The position numbers and the translations under genes are program-made. From assembly GCF_029227915.1 (NCBI RefSeq), contig NC_079886.1, positions 26,824,501 through 26,888,500 on the forward strand: a stretch of 64,000 bases of DNA, read 5' to 3'. Positions 13,174-23,861 of the stretch are shown here, piece after piece (positions within the stretch are counted from its first letter, which is position 1; every line of letters starts with the position of its first letter). Below the pieces are notes generated by a model. That model ran no database searches. It saw nothing but the letters and a program-made list of their open reading frames with translations, and was not told where the DNA came from. Source of the stretch: Hydractinia symbiolongicarpus. Taxonomy: Eukaryota; Cnidaria; Hydrozoa; Anthoathecata; Hydractiniidae.

Positions 13174-13782
13174 TTGTATACATTTGACTATACGGGTCAA
13201 GCCCGGGATTTACGGCAAATCGCGGGTTTTCGTGTACCGGCGATTAAACTCCTTTTATTCAGCGTCTCATCAAAAATGAAATCATTTTTGAAAACTACAA
13301 GTCTCATGCGTTTTAGTGGTGAAGAAATAATTCAAAAAATCGTTCGGGAAATGAGTTTACTCCCTGGGTATTTTCTTTGTATACATTTGACTATACGGGC
13401 CAAGCCCGGGATTTACGGCAAATCGCGGGTTTTCGTTTGCCGGCGATTAAACTCCTTTTATTCAGCGTCTCATCAAAAATGAAATCATTTTTAAAAACTA
13501 CAAGTCTCATGCGTTTCAGTGGTGAAAAAATAATTTAAAGAATCGTTCGGGAAATGAGTTTACTCCCTGGGTACTTTCTTTGTATACTTTTGACTATACG
13601 GGCCGAGTCCGGGATTTACGGGAAATTGCGGGTTTTCGTTTGCCGGCGATTAAACTCCTTTTATTCAGCGTCTCATCAAAAATGAAATCGTTTTTGAAAA
13701 CTACAAGTCTTATGCGTTTTAGTGGTAATAAATTAATTTAAAAAATCGTTCGGGAAATGAGTTTACTCCCAGTTTACTTTCT
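13174..13782 (+). repeat. 3-monomer unit (609 bp), copy 1
   Basis: The variant cgtgtaccggcg in a C monomer and its neighbours recur 609 bp downstream. This three-monomer gain explains exactly the change of offset from 10963 to 11572 between the first block and its re-copy. Confidence 0.82.
13547..13749 (+). repeat. Reference monomer, class A (203 bp)
   Basis: Class A is recognised by ttttgactatacgggccgag, then tccgggatttacgggaaattgcggg in the core, the change to aaatcgtttttg in the dyad, and aagtcttatgcg followed by a shortened ggtaa..ttaattt tail. A copies are very often followed by a class C copy starting ctcccagtttac, as here. They are most frequent in the first 17 kb. The unit start was set at tcgggaaatgag, an arbitrary but consistent phase. 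Confidence 0.9.
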
Positions 13783-13952
13783 TTGTATACATTCCACTAT
13801 ACGGGTCAAGCCCGGGATTTACGGCAAATCGCGGGTTTTCGTGTACCGGCGATTAAACTCCTTTTATTCAGCGTCTCATCAAAAATGAAATTATTTTTGA
13901 AAACTACAAGTCTCATGCGTTTTAGTGGTGAAGAAATAATTCAAAAAATCGT
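13750..13952 (+). repeat. Reference monomer, class C (203 bp)
   Basis: Class C carries ctcccagtttac instead of ctccctgggtac, then tacgggtcaagcccggg and tttacggcaaatcgcggg. CCCGGG is a palindrome present in B and C copies and absent from typical A and D copies. This copy ends in gaagaaataattcaa, where the usual taa is replaced by caa. A sub-variant (C') has aaacgccttttatac in place of aaactccttttattc and marks the 6-monomer repeats at 2.8-8.7 kb. Confidence 0.88.
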
Positions 13953-14391
13953 TCGGGAAATGAGTTTACTCCTTGGGTATTTTCTTTGTATACATTTGAC
14001 TATACGGGTCAAGCCCGGAATTTACGGCAAATCGCGGGTTTTCGTTTGCCGGCGATTAAACTCCTTTTATTCAGCGTCTCATCAAAAATGAAATCATTTT
14101 TAAAAACTACAAGTCTCATGCGTTTTAGTGGTGAAGAAATAATTTAAAAAATCGTTCGGGAAATGAGTTTACTCCCTGGGTATTTTCTTTGTATACATTC
14201 GACTATCCGGCCAAGCACGGTATTTACGGCAAATCGCGGGTTTTCGTTTGCCGGCGATTAAACTACTTTTATTCAGCGTCTCATCAAAAATGAAATCATT
14301 TTTGAAAACTACAAGTCTCATGCGTTTCAGTGGTGAAAAAATAATTTAAAGAATCGTTCGGGAAATGAGTTTACTCCCTGGGTACTTTCTT
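13783..14391 (+). repeat. 3-monomer unit (609 bp), copy 2
   Basis: Repeats 13174-13782 with small changes: aatgaaattattttt near 13887, ttactccttggg near 13970, and aagcacggtattta near 14215. The private differences suggest this duplication is older than the 1420-bp pair next to it. Confidence 0.78.
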
Positions 14392-17300
14392 TGTATACTT
14401 TTGACTATACGGGCTGAGTCCGGGATTTACGGGAAATTGCGGGTTTTCGTTTGCCGGCGATTAAACTCCTTTTATTCAGCGTCTCATCAAAAATGAAATC
14501 GTTTTTGAAAACTACAAGTCTTATGCGTTTTAGTGGTAATAAATTAATTTAAAAAATCGTTCGGGAAATGAGTTTACTCCCAGTTTACTTTCTTTGTATA
14601 CATTCCACTATACGGGTCAAGCCCGGGATTTACGGCAAATCGCGGGTTTTCGTTTGCCGGCGATTAAACGCCTTTTATACAGCGTCTCATCAAAAATGAA
14701 ATCATTTTTGAAAACTACAAGTCTCATGCGTCTTAGTGGTGAAAAAATAATTTAAAGAATCGTTTGGGAAATGAGTTTACTCCCTGGGTACTTTCTTTGT
14801 ATACTTTTCACTGTACGGGCCGAGTCCGTGATATACGGAAAATCGCGGGTTTTCGTTTGCCGGCGATTAAACTCCTTTTATTCAGCGTCTCATCAAAAAT
14901 GAAGTCATTTTTGAAAACTACAAGTATCATGCGTTTTAGTGGTGAAAAAATAATTTAAAGAATCGTTCGGGAATTGAGTTTACTCCCTGGGTACTTTCTT
15001 TGTATACTTTTGACTATACGGGCCGAGTCCGGGATTTACGGGAAATTGCGGGTTTTCGTTTGTCGGCGATTAAACTCCTTTTATTCAGCGTCTCATCAAA
15101 AATGAATTCGTTTTTGAACACTACAAGTCTTATGCGTTTTAGTGGTAAAAAATTAATTTAAAAAATCGTTCGGGAAATGAGTTTACTCCCTGGGTATTTT
15201 CTTTGTATACATTTGACTATACGGGTCAAGCCCGGGATTTACGGCAAATCGCGGGTTTTCGTTTGCCGGCGATTAAACTCCTTTTATTCAGCGTCTCATC
15301 AAAAATGAAATCATTTTTGAAAACTACAAGTCTCATGCGTTTTAGTGGTGAAGAAATAATTTAAAAAATCGTTCGGGAAATGAGTTTACTCCCTGGGTAT
15401 TTTCTTTTGTATACATTCGACTATACGGGTCAAGCCCGGGATTTACGGCAAATCGCGGGTTTTCGTTTGCCGGCGATTAAACTCCTTTTATTCAGCGTCT
15501 CATCAAAATTGAAATCATTTTTGAAAACTACCAGTCTCATGCGTTTTAGTGGTGAAAAAATAATTTAAAGAATCGTTCGGGAAATGAGTTTACTCCCTGG
15601 GTACTTTCTTTGTATACTTTTGACTATACGGGCCGAGTACGGGATTTACGGGAAATTGCGGGTTTTTGTTTGCCGGCGATTAAACTCCTTTTATTCAGCG
15701 TCTCATCAAAAATGAAATCGTTTTTGAAAACTACAAGTCTTATGCGTTTTAGTGGTAAAAAATTAATTTAAAAAATCGTTCGGGAAATGAGTTTACTCCC
15801 AGTTTACTTTCTTTGTATACATTCCACTATACGGGTCAAGCCCGGGATTTACGGAAAATCAGGGGTTTTCGTTTGCCGGCGATTAAACTCCTTTTATTCA
15901 GCGTCTCATCAAAAATGAAGTCATTTTTGAAAAATACAAGTATCATGCGTTTTAGTGGTGAAAAAATAATTTAAAGAATCGTTCGGGAAATGAGTTTACT
16001 CCCTGGGTACTTTCTTTGTATACTTTTAACTATACGGGTTGAGTCCGGGATTTCCGGGAAATTGCGGGTTTTCGTTTGCCGGCGATTAAACTCCTTTTAT
16101 TCAGCGTCTCATCAAAAATGAAATCCTTTTTGAAAACTACAAGTCTCATGCGTTTTAGTGGTGAAGAAATAATTTAAAAAATCGTTCGGGAAATGAGTTT
16201 ACTCCCTGGGTATTTTCTTTTGTATACATTAGACTATCCGGCCAAGCCCGGGAATTTACGGCAAATCGCGGGTTTTTGTTTGCCGGCGATTAAACTCCTT
16301 TTATTCAGCGTCTCATCAAAATTGAAATCATTTTTGAAAACTACAAGTCTCATGCGTTTTAGTGGTGAAAAAATAATTTAAAGAAACGTTCGGGAAATGA
16401 GTTTACTCCCTGGGTACTTTCTTTGTATACTTTTGACTATACGGGCCGAGTACGGGATTTACGGGAAATTGCGGGTTTTTGTTTGCCGGCGATTAAACTC
16501 CTTTTATTCAGCGTCTCATCAAAAATGAAATCGTTTTTGAAAACTACAAGTCTTATGCGTTTTAGTGGTAAAAAATTAATTTAAAAAATCGTTCGGGAAA
16601 TGAGTTTACTCCCAGTTTACTTTCTTTGTATACATTCCACTATACGGGTCAAGCCCGGGATTTACGGAAAATCGCGGGTTTTCGTTTACCGGCGATTAAA
16701 CTCCTTTTATTCAGCGTCTCATCAAAAATGAAGTCATTTTTGAAAACTACAAGTATCATGCGTTTTAGTGGTGAAAAAATAATTTAAAGAATCGTTCGGG
16801 AAATGAGTTTACTCCCTGGGTACTTTCTTTGTATACATTTGACTATACGCGCCGAGTCCGGGATTTACGGGAAATTGTGGGTTTTCGTTTGCCGGCGATT
16901 AAACTCCTTTTATTCAGCGTCTCATCAAAAATGAAATCGTTTTTGAAAACTACAAGTCTTATGCGTTTTAGTGGTAAAAAATTAATTTAAAAAATCGTTC
17001 GGGAAATGAGTTTACTCCCAGTTTACTTTCTTTGTATACATTCGACTATACGGGCCAAGCCCGGGATTTACGGCAAATCGCAAGTTTTCGTTTGCCGGCG
17101 ATTAAACTCCTTTTATACAGCGTCTCATCAAAAATGAAATCGTTTTTGAAAACTACAAGTCTCATGCGTTTTAGTGGTGAAAAAATAATTTAAAGAATCG
17201 TTTGGGAAATGAGTTTACTCCCTGGGTACTTTCTTTGTATACTTTTCACTGTACGGGCCGAGTCCGTGATATACGCAAAATCGCGGGTTTTCGTTTGGCG

Positions 17301-18013
17301 GCGATTAAACTCCTTTTATTCAGCGTCTCATCAAAAATGAAATCATTTTTGAAAACTACAAGTCTCATGCGTTTTAGTGGTGAAAAAATAATTTAAAGAA
17401 TCGTTCGGGAAATGAGTTTACTCCCTGGGTACTTTCTTTGTATACTTTTGACTATACGGGCCGAGTCCGGGATTTACGGGAAATTGCGGGTTTTCGTTTG
17501 CCGGCGATTAAACTCCTTTTATTCAGCGTCTCATCAAAAATGAAATCATTTTTAAAAACTACAAGTCTCATGCGTTTTAGTGGTGAAAAAATAATTTAAT
17601 GAATCGTTCGGGAAATGAGTTTACTCCCTGCGTACTTTCTTTGTATACTTTTGACTATACGGGCCGAGTCCGGGATTTACGGGAAATTGCGGGTTTTCGT
17701 TTGCCGGCGATTAAACTCCTTTTATTCAGCGTCTCATCAAAAATGAAATCGTTTTTAAAAACTACAAGTCTTATGCGTTTTAGTGGTAAAAAATTAATTT
17801 AAAAAATCGTTCGGGAAATGAGTTTACTCCCAGTTTACTTTCTTTGTATACATTCGACTATACGGGTCAAGCCCGGAATTTACAGCAAATCGCAAGTTGT
17901 CGTTTGCCGGCGATTGAACTTCTTTTATACAGCGTCTCATCAAAAATGAAATAATTTTTGAAAACTACAAGTCTCATGCGTTTTAGTGGTGAAAAAATAA
18001 TTTAAAGAATCGT

Positions 18014-19434
18014 TTGGGAAATGAGTTTACTCCCTGGGTACTTTCTTTGTATACTTTTCACTGTACGGGCCGAGTCCGTGATATACGGAAAATCGCAGGT
18101 TTTCGTTTGCCGGCGATTAAACTCCTTTTATTCAGCGTCTCATCAAAAATGAAATCATTTTTGAAAACTACAAGTCTCATGCGTTTTAGTGGTGAAAAAA
18201 TAATTTAAAGAATCGTTCGGGAAATGAGTTTACTCCCTGGGTACTTTCTTTGTATACTTTTGACTATACGGGCCGAGTCCGGGATTTACGGGAAATTGCG
18301 AGTTTTCGTTTGCCGGCGATTAAACTCCTTTTATTCAGCGTCTCATCAAAAATGAAATCGTTTTTGAAAACTACAAGTCTTATACGTTTTAGTGGTAAAA
18401 ATTTAATTTAAAAAATCGTTTGAGAAATAAGTTTACTCCCAGTTTACTTTCTTTGTATACATTTGACTATACGGGTCAAGCCCGGGATTTACGGCAAATT
18501 GCGGGTTTTCGTTTGCCGGCGATTAAACTCCTTTTATTCAGCGTCTCATCAAAAACGAAATCATTTTTGAAAACTACAAGTCTCATGCGTTTTAGTGGTG
18601 AAAAAATAATTTAAAGAATCGTTTGGGAAATGAGTTTACTCCCTGGGTACTTTCTTTGTATACTTTTCACTGTACGGGCCGAGTCCGTGATATACGGAAA
18701 ATCGCGGGATTTCGTTTGCCGGCGATTAAACTCCTTTTATTCAGCGTCTCATCAAAAACGAAATCATTTTTGAAAACTACAAGTCTCATGCGTTTTAGTG
18801 GTGAAAAAATAATTTAAAGAATCGTTTGAGAAATGAGCTTACTCCCTGGGTACTTTCTTTGTATACTTTTCACTGTACGGGCCGAGTCCGTCATATGCGG
18901 AAAATCGCAAGTTTTCGTTTGCCGGCGATTAAACTCCTTTTATTCAGCGTCTCATCAAGAATGAAATCATTTTTGAAAACTAAAAGTCTCATGCGTTTTA
19001 GTGGTGAAAAAATAAATTAAAGAATCGTTCGGGAAATGAGTTTACTCCCTGGGTACTTTCTTTGTATACTTTTGACTATACGGGCCGAGTCCGGGATTTT
19101 CGGGAAATTGCGGGTTTTCGTTTGCCGGCGATTAAACTCCTTTTATTCAGCGTCTCATCAAAAATGAAATCATTTTTGAAAACTACAAGTCTCATGCCTT
19201 TTTGTGGTGAAGAAATAATTCAAAAAATCGTTTGGCAAATGAGTTTACTCCCTGGGTACTTTCTTTGTATACTTTTCACTGTACGGGCCGAGTCCGTGAT
19301 ATACGGAAAATCGCGAGATTTCGTTTGCCGGCGATTAAACTCCTTTTATTCATCGTCTATTCAAAAATGAAATCATTTTTGAAAACTACAAGTCTCATGC
19401 GTTTTAGTGGTGAAAAAATAATTTAAAGAATCGT
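18014..19434 (+). repeat. 7-monomer unit (1421 bp) within copy 1 of the 15.5-kb block
   Basis: The marks cttatacgttttag with ggtaaaaatttaattt and gagaaataagtttactcccag occur near 18381-18430 and again 1421 bp later near 19802-19852. In the second 15.5-kb copy only one set is present (near 33731), so this is either a gain in copy 1 or a loss in copy 2. Confidence 0.78.
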
Positions 19435-19918
19435 TTGGGAAATGAGTTTACTCCCTGGGTACTTTCCATGTATACTTTTCACTGTACGGGCCGAGTCCGT
19501 GATATACGGAAAATCGCAGGTTTTCGTTTGCCGGCAATTAAACTCCTTTTATTCAGCGTCTCATCAAAAATGAAATCATTTTTGAAAACTACAAGTCTCA
19601 TGCGTTTTAGTGGTGAAAAAATAATTTAAAGAATCGTTCGGGAAATGAGTTTACTCCCTGGGTACTTTCTTTGTATACTTTTGACTATACGGGCCGAATC
19701 CGGGATTTACGGGAAATTGCGAGTTTTCGTTTGCCGGCGATTAAACTCCTTTTATTCAGCGTCTCATCAAAAATGAAATCGTTTTTGAAAACTACAAGTC
19801 TTATACGTTTTAGTGGTAAAAATTTAATTTAAAAAATCGTTCGAGAAATAAGTTTACTCCCAGTTTACTTTCTTTGTATACATTTGACTATACGGGTCAA
19901 GCCCGGGATTTACGGCAA
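19435..19918 (+). repeat. Second, partial copy of the 1421-bp unit
   Basis: It matches 18014 onward until about 19918, after which the two diverge (aaaaatg against aaaaacg, gaagaaat against gaaaaaat). It contains the ttccatgtatac change that is shared with 33394, so this version, rather than 18014, is the counterpart of copy 2 of the large block. Confidence 0.75.
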
Positions 19919-20651
19919 ATCGCGGGTTTTCGTTTGCCGGCGATTAAACTCCTTTTATTCAGCGTCTCATCAAAAATGAAATCATTTTTGAAAACTACAA
20001 GTCTCGTGCGTTTTAGTGGTGAAGAAATAATTTAAAAAATCGTTTGGCAAATGAGTTTACTCAATGGGAATTTTCTTTGTATACATTCGACTATACGGCC
20101 AAGCCCGGGATTTACGGGAAATCGCGGGTTTTCGTTTGCCGGCGATTAAACTCCTTTTATTCAGCGTCTCATCAAAAACGAAATCATTTTTGAAAACTAC
20201 AAGTCTCATGCGTTTTAGTGGTGAAAAAATAATTTAAAGAATCGTTTGGGAAATGAGTTTACTCCCTGGGTACTTTCTTTGTATACTTTTCACTGTACGG
20301 GCCGAGTCCGTGATATACGGAAAATCGCAGGATTTCGTTTGCCGGCGATTAAATTCCTTTTATTCAGCGTCTCATCAAAAACGAAATCATTTTTGAAAAC
20401 TACAAGTCTCATGCGTTTTAGTGGTGAAAAAATAATTTAAAGAATCGTTTGGGAAATGAGTTTACTCCCTGGGTACTTTCTTTGTATACTTTTCACTGTA
20501 CGGGCCGAGTCCGTGATATACGGAAAATCGCAGGATTTCGTTTGCCGGCGATTAAATTCCTTTTATTCAGCGTCTCATCAAAAACGAAATCATTTTTGAA
20601 AACTACAAGTCTCATGCGTTTTAGTGGTGAAAAAATAATTTAAAGAATCGT

Positions 20652-23411
20652 TTGAGAAATGAGTTTACTCCCTGGGTACTTTCTTTGTATACTTTTCACT
20701 GTACGGGCCGAGTCCGTGATATACGGAAAATCGCAGGTTTTCGTTTGCCGGCGATTAAACTCCTTTTATTCAGCGTCTCATCAAGAATGAAATCATTTTT
20801 GAAAACTACAAGTCTCATGCGTTTTAGTGGTGAAAAAATAATTTAAAGAATCGTTTGAGAAATGAGTTTACTCCCTGGGTACTTTCTTTGTATACTTTTC
20901 ACTGTACGGGCCGAGTCCGTGATATACGGAAAATCGCAGGTTTTCGTTTGCCGGCGATTAAACTCCTTTTATTCAGCGTCTCATCAAGAATGAAATCATT
21001 TTTGAAAACTAAAAGTCTCATGCGTTTTAGTGGTGAAAAAATAATTTAAAGAATCGTTTGGGAAATGAGTTTACTCCCTGGGTACTTTCTTTGTATACTT
21101 TTCACTGTACGGGCCGAGTCCGTGATATACGGAAAATCGCGGGATTTCGTTTGCCGGCGATTAAACTCCTTTTATTCAGCGTCTCATCAAAAACGAAATC
21201 ATTTTTGAAAACTACAAGTCTCATGCGTTTTAGTGGTGAAAAAATAATTTAAAGAATCGTTTGAGAAATGAGTTTACTCCCTGGGTACTTTCTTTGTATA
21301 CTTTTCACTGTACGGGCCGAGTCCGTGATATACGGAAAATCGCAGGTTTTCGTTTGCCGGCGATTAAACTCCTTTTATTCAGCGTCTCATCAAGAATGAA
21401 ATCATTTTTGAAAACTAAAAGTCTCATGCGTTTTAGTGGTGAAAAAATAAATTAAAGAATCGTTCGGGAAATGAGTTTACTTCCTGGGTACTTTCTTTGT
21501 ATACTTTTGACTATACGGGCCGAGTCCGGGATTTACGGGAAATTGCGGGTTTTCGTTTGCCGGCGATTAAACTCCTTTTATTCAGCGTCTCATCAAAAAT
21601 GAAATCATTTTTGAAAACTACAAGTCTCATGCCTTTTAGTGGTGAAGAAATAATTCAAAAAATCGTTTGGCAAATGAGTTTACTCCCTGGGAATTTTCTT
21701 TGTATACATTCGACTATGCGGCCAAGCCCGGGATTTACGGGAAATCGCGGGTTTTCGTTTGCCGGCGATTAAACTCCTTTTATTTAGCGTCTCATCAAAA
21801 ACGAAATCATTTTTGAAAACTACAAGTCTCATGCGTTATAGTGGTGAAAAAATAATTTAAAGAATCGTTTGGGAAATGAGTTTACTCCCTGGGTACTTTC
21901 TTTGTATACTTTTCACTGTACGGGCCGAGTCCGTGATATACGGAAAATCGCGAGATTTCGTTTGCCGGCGATTAAACTCCATTTATTCAGCGTCTCATCA
22001 AAAACGAAATCATTTTTGAAAACTACAAGTCTCATGCGTTTTGGTGGTGAAAAAATAATTTAAAGAATCGTTTGGGAAATGAGTTTACTCCCTGGGTACT
22101 TTCTTTGTATACTTTTCACTGTACGGGCCGAGTCCGTGATATACGTAAAAATCGCGAGATTTCGTTTGCCGGCGATTAACCTCCATTTATTCAGCGTCTC
22201 ATCAAGAATGAAATCATTTTTGAAAACTACAAGTCTCATGCGTTTTCACTGTACGGGCCGAGTCCGTGATATACGGAAAATCGCAGGTTTTCGTTTGCCG
22301 GCGATTAAACTCCTTTTATTCAGCGTCTCATCAAGAATGAAATCATTTTTGAAAACTAAAAGTCTCATGCGTTTTAGTGGTGAAAAAATAATTTAAAGAA
22401 TCGTTTGAGAAATGAGTTTACTCCCTGGGTACTTTCTTTGTATACTTTTCACTGTACGGGCCGAGTCCGTGATATACGGAAAATCGCAGGTTTTCGTTTG
22501 CCGGCGATTAAACTCCTTTTATTCAGCGTCTCATCAAGAATGAAATCATTTTTGAAAACTAAAAGTCTCATGCGTTTTAGTGGTGAAAAAATAATTTAAA
22601 GAATCGTTTGGGAAATGAGTTTACTCCCTGGGTACTTTCTTTGTATACTTTTCACTGTACGGGCCGAGTCCGTGATATACGGAAAATCGCGGGATTTCGT
22701 TTGCCGGCGATTAAACTCCTTTTATTCAGCGTCTCATCAAAAACGAAATCATTTTTGAAAACTACAAGTCTCATGCGTTTTAGTGGTGAAAAAATAATTT
22801 AAAGAATCGTTTGAGAAATGAGTTTACTCCCTGGGTACTTTCTTTGTATACTTTTCACTGTACGGGCCGAGTCCGTGATATACGGAAAATCGCAGGTTTT
22901 CGTTTGCCGGCGATTAAACTCCTTTTATTCAGCGTCTCATCAAGAATGAAATCATTTTTGAAAACTAAAAGTCTCATGCGTTTTAGTGGTGAAAAAATAA
23001 TTTAAAGAATCGTTTGGGAAATGAGTTTACTCCCTGGGTACTTTCTTTGTATACTTTTCACTGTACGGGCCGAGTCCGTGATATACGGAAAATCGCGGGA
23101 TTTCGTTTGCCGGCGATTAAACTCCTTTTATTCAGCGTCTCATCAAAAACGAAATCATTTTTGAAAACTACAAGTCTCATGCGTTTTAGTGGTGAAAAAA
23201 TAATTTAAAGAATCGTTTGAGAAATGAGTTTACTCCCTGGGTACTTTCTTTGTATACTTTTCACTGTACGGGCCGAGTCCGTGATATACGGAAAATCGCA
23301 GGTTTTCGTTTGCCGGCGATTAAACTCCTTTTATTCAGCGTCTCATCAAGAATGAAATCATTTTTGAAAACTAAAAGTCTCATGCGTTTTAGTGGTGAAA
23401 AAATAAATTAA
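20652..23411 (+). repeat. D-subtype dimer zone (R and G monomers)
   Basis: Two D subtypes are interspersed. R has tttgagaaatgag, catcaagaatg and usually gaaaactaaaagtc. G has tttgggaaatgag, gggatttcg, catcaaaaacg and gaaaactacaagtc. At 22405-23411 the order is R-G-R-G-R with exact 203-bp spacing, a 406-bp dimer. The matching zone in the second 15.5-kb copy (36131-36528) has only one G-R pair, so the dimer expanded or contracted after the large duplication. Confidence 0.82.
22072..22404 (+). repeat. Fused monomer pair with a 74-bp internal deletion
   Basis: At 22241-22250 the sequence reads cgttttcact, joining the cgtttt of one monomer directly to the ttttcactgtacggg of the next. About 74 bp, including the ttctttgtatac landmark, are missing. 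A tttt microhomology spans the join. The pair also has an extra base in tacgtaaaaatcgcg, so it is 333 bp rather than 406. This is out of the 203-bp register, unlike most other changes. Confidence 0.92.
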
Positions 23412-23419
23412 AGAATCGT

Positions 23420-23861
23420 TCGGGAAATGAGTTTACTCCCTGGGTACTTTCTTTGTATACTTTTGACTATACGGGCCGAGTCCGGGATTTACGGGAAATT
23501 GCGGGTTTTCGTTTGCCGGCGATTAAACTCCTTTTATTCAGCGTCTCATCAAAAATGAAATCATTTTTGAAAACTACAAGTCTCATGCCTTTTAGTGGTG
23601 AAGAAATAATTCAAAAAATCGTTTGGCAAATGAGTTTACTCCCTGGGAATTTTCTTTGTATACATTCGACTATACGGGCCGAGTCCGGGATTTACGGGAA
23701 ATTGCGGGTTTTCGTTTGCCGGCGATTAAACTCCTTTTATTCAGCGTCTCATCAAAAATGAAATCATTTTTGAAAACTACAAGTCTCATGCCTTTTAGTG
23801 GTGAAGAAATAATTCAAAAAATCGTTTGGCAAATGAGTTTACTCCCTGGGAATTTTCTTTG
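23420..23861 (+). repeat. Tandem duplication of a single A-type monomer
   Basis: Two successive copies carry gggccgagtccggg, ctcatgccttttag, gaagaaataattcaa and tttggcaaatgag with ctgggaatttt. The second copy of the 15.5-kb block has only one at the matching place (36.55-36.75 kb), and the offset between blocks changes by exactly 203 here. The first copy runs directly into an A core instead of the B core that usually follows. Confidence 0.8.

Larger units (their letters stand above)
11721..15853 (+). repeat. Continuation of the re-copied first block
   Basis: It matches 961-1560 at offset 10760, then from about 12726 matches from about 1763 at 10963 after a one-monomer gain (the D copy at 12329 with ccctttgtac). 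From 14113 the offset is 11572, and it is 11775 by 14764. Collinearity ends at 4078/15853. Class order is as in the first 4 kb: A, C, C', D, B'. Confidence 0.8.

Noticed and set aside
13840-13860. Possible CENP-B box around ttttcgtttgccggcgatt
   Set aside because: It shares only TTCGTT with the box. The required A and the terminal CGGG are absent, and I found no other window in the monomer, on either strand, with TTCG, A and CGGG at the right spacing.
22079-22396. 105-codon frame, also at 35805-36122, which looked like a distinct longer protein
   Set aside because: It is produced by the 74-bp deletion that fuses two monomers. The second occurrence is a duplicate of the first, not independent conservation.
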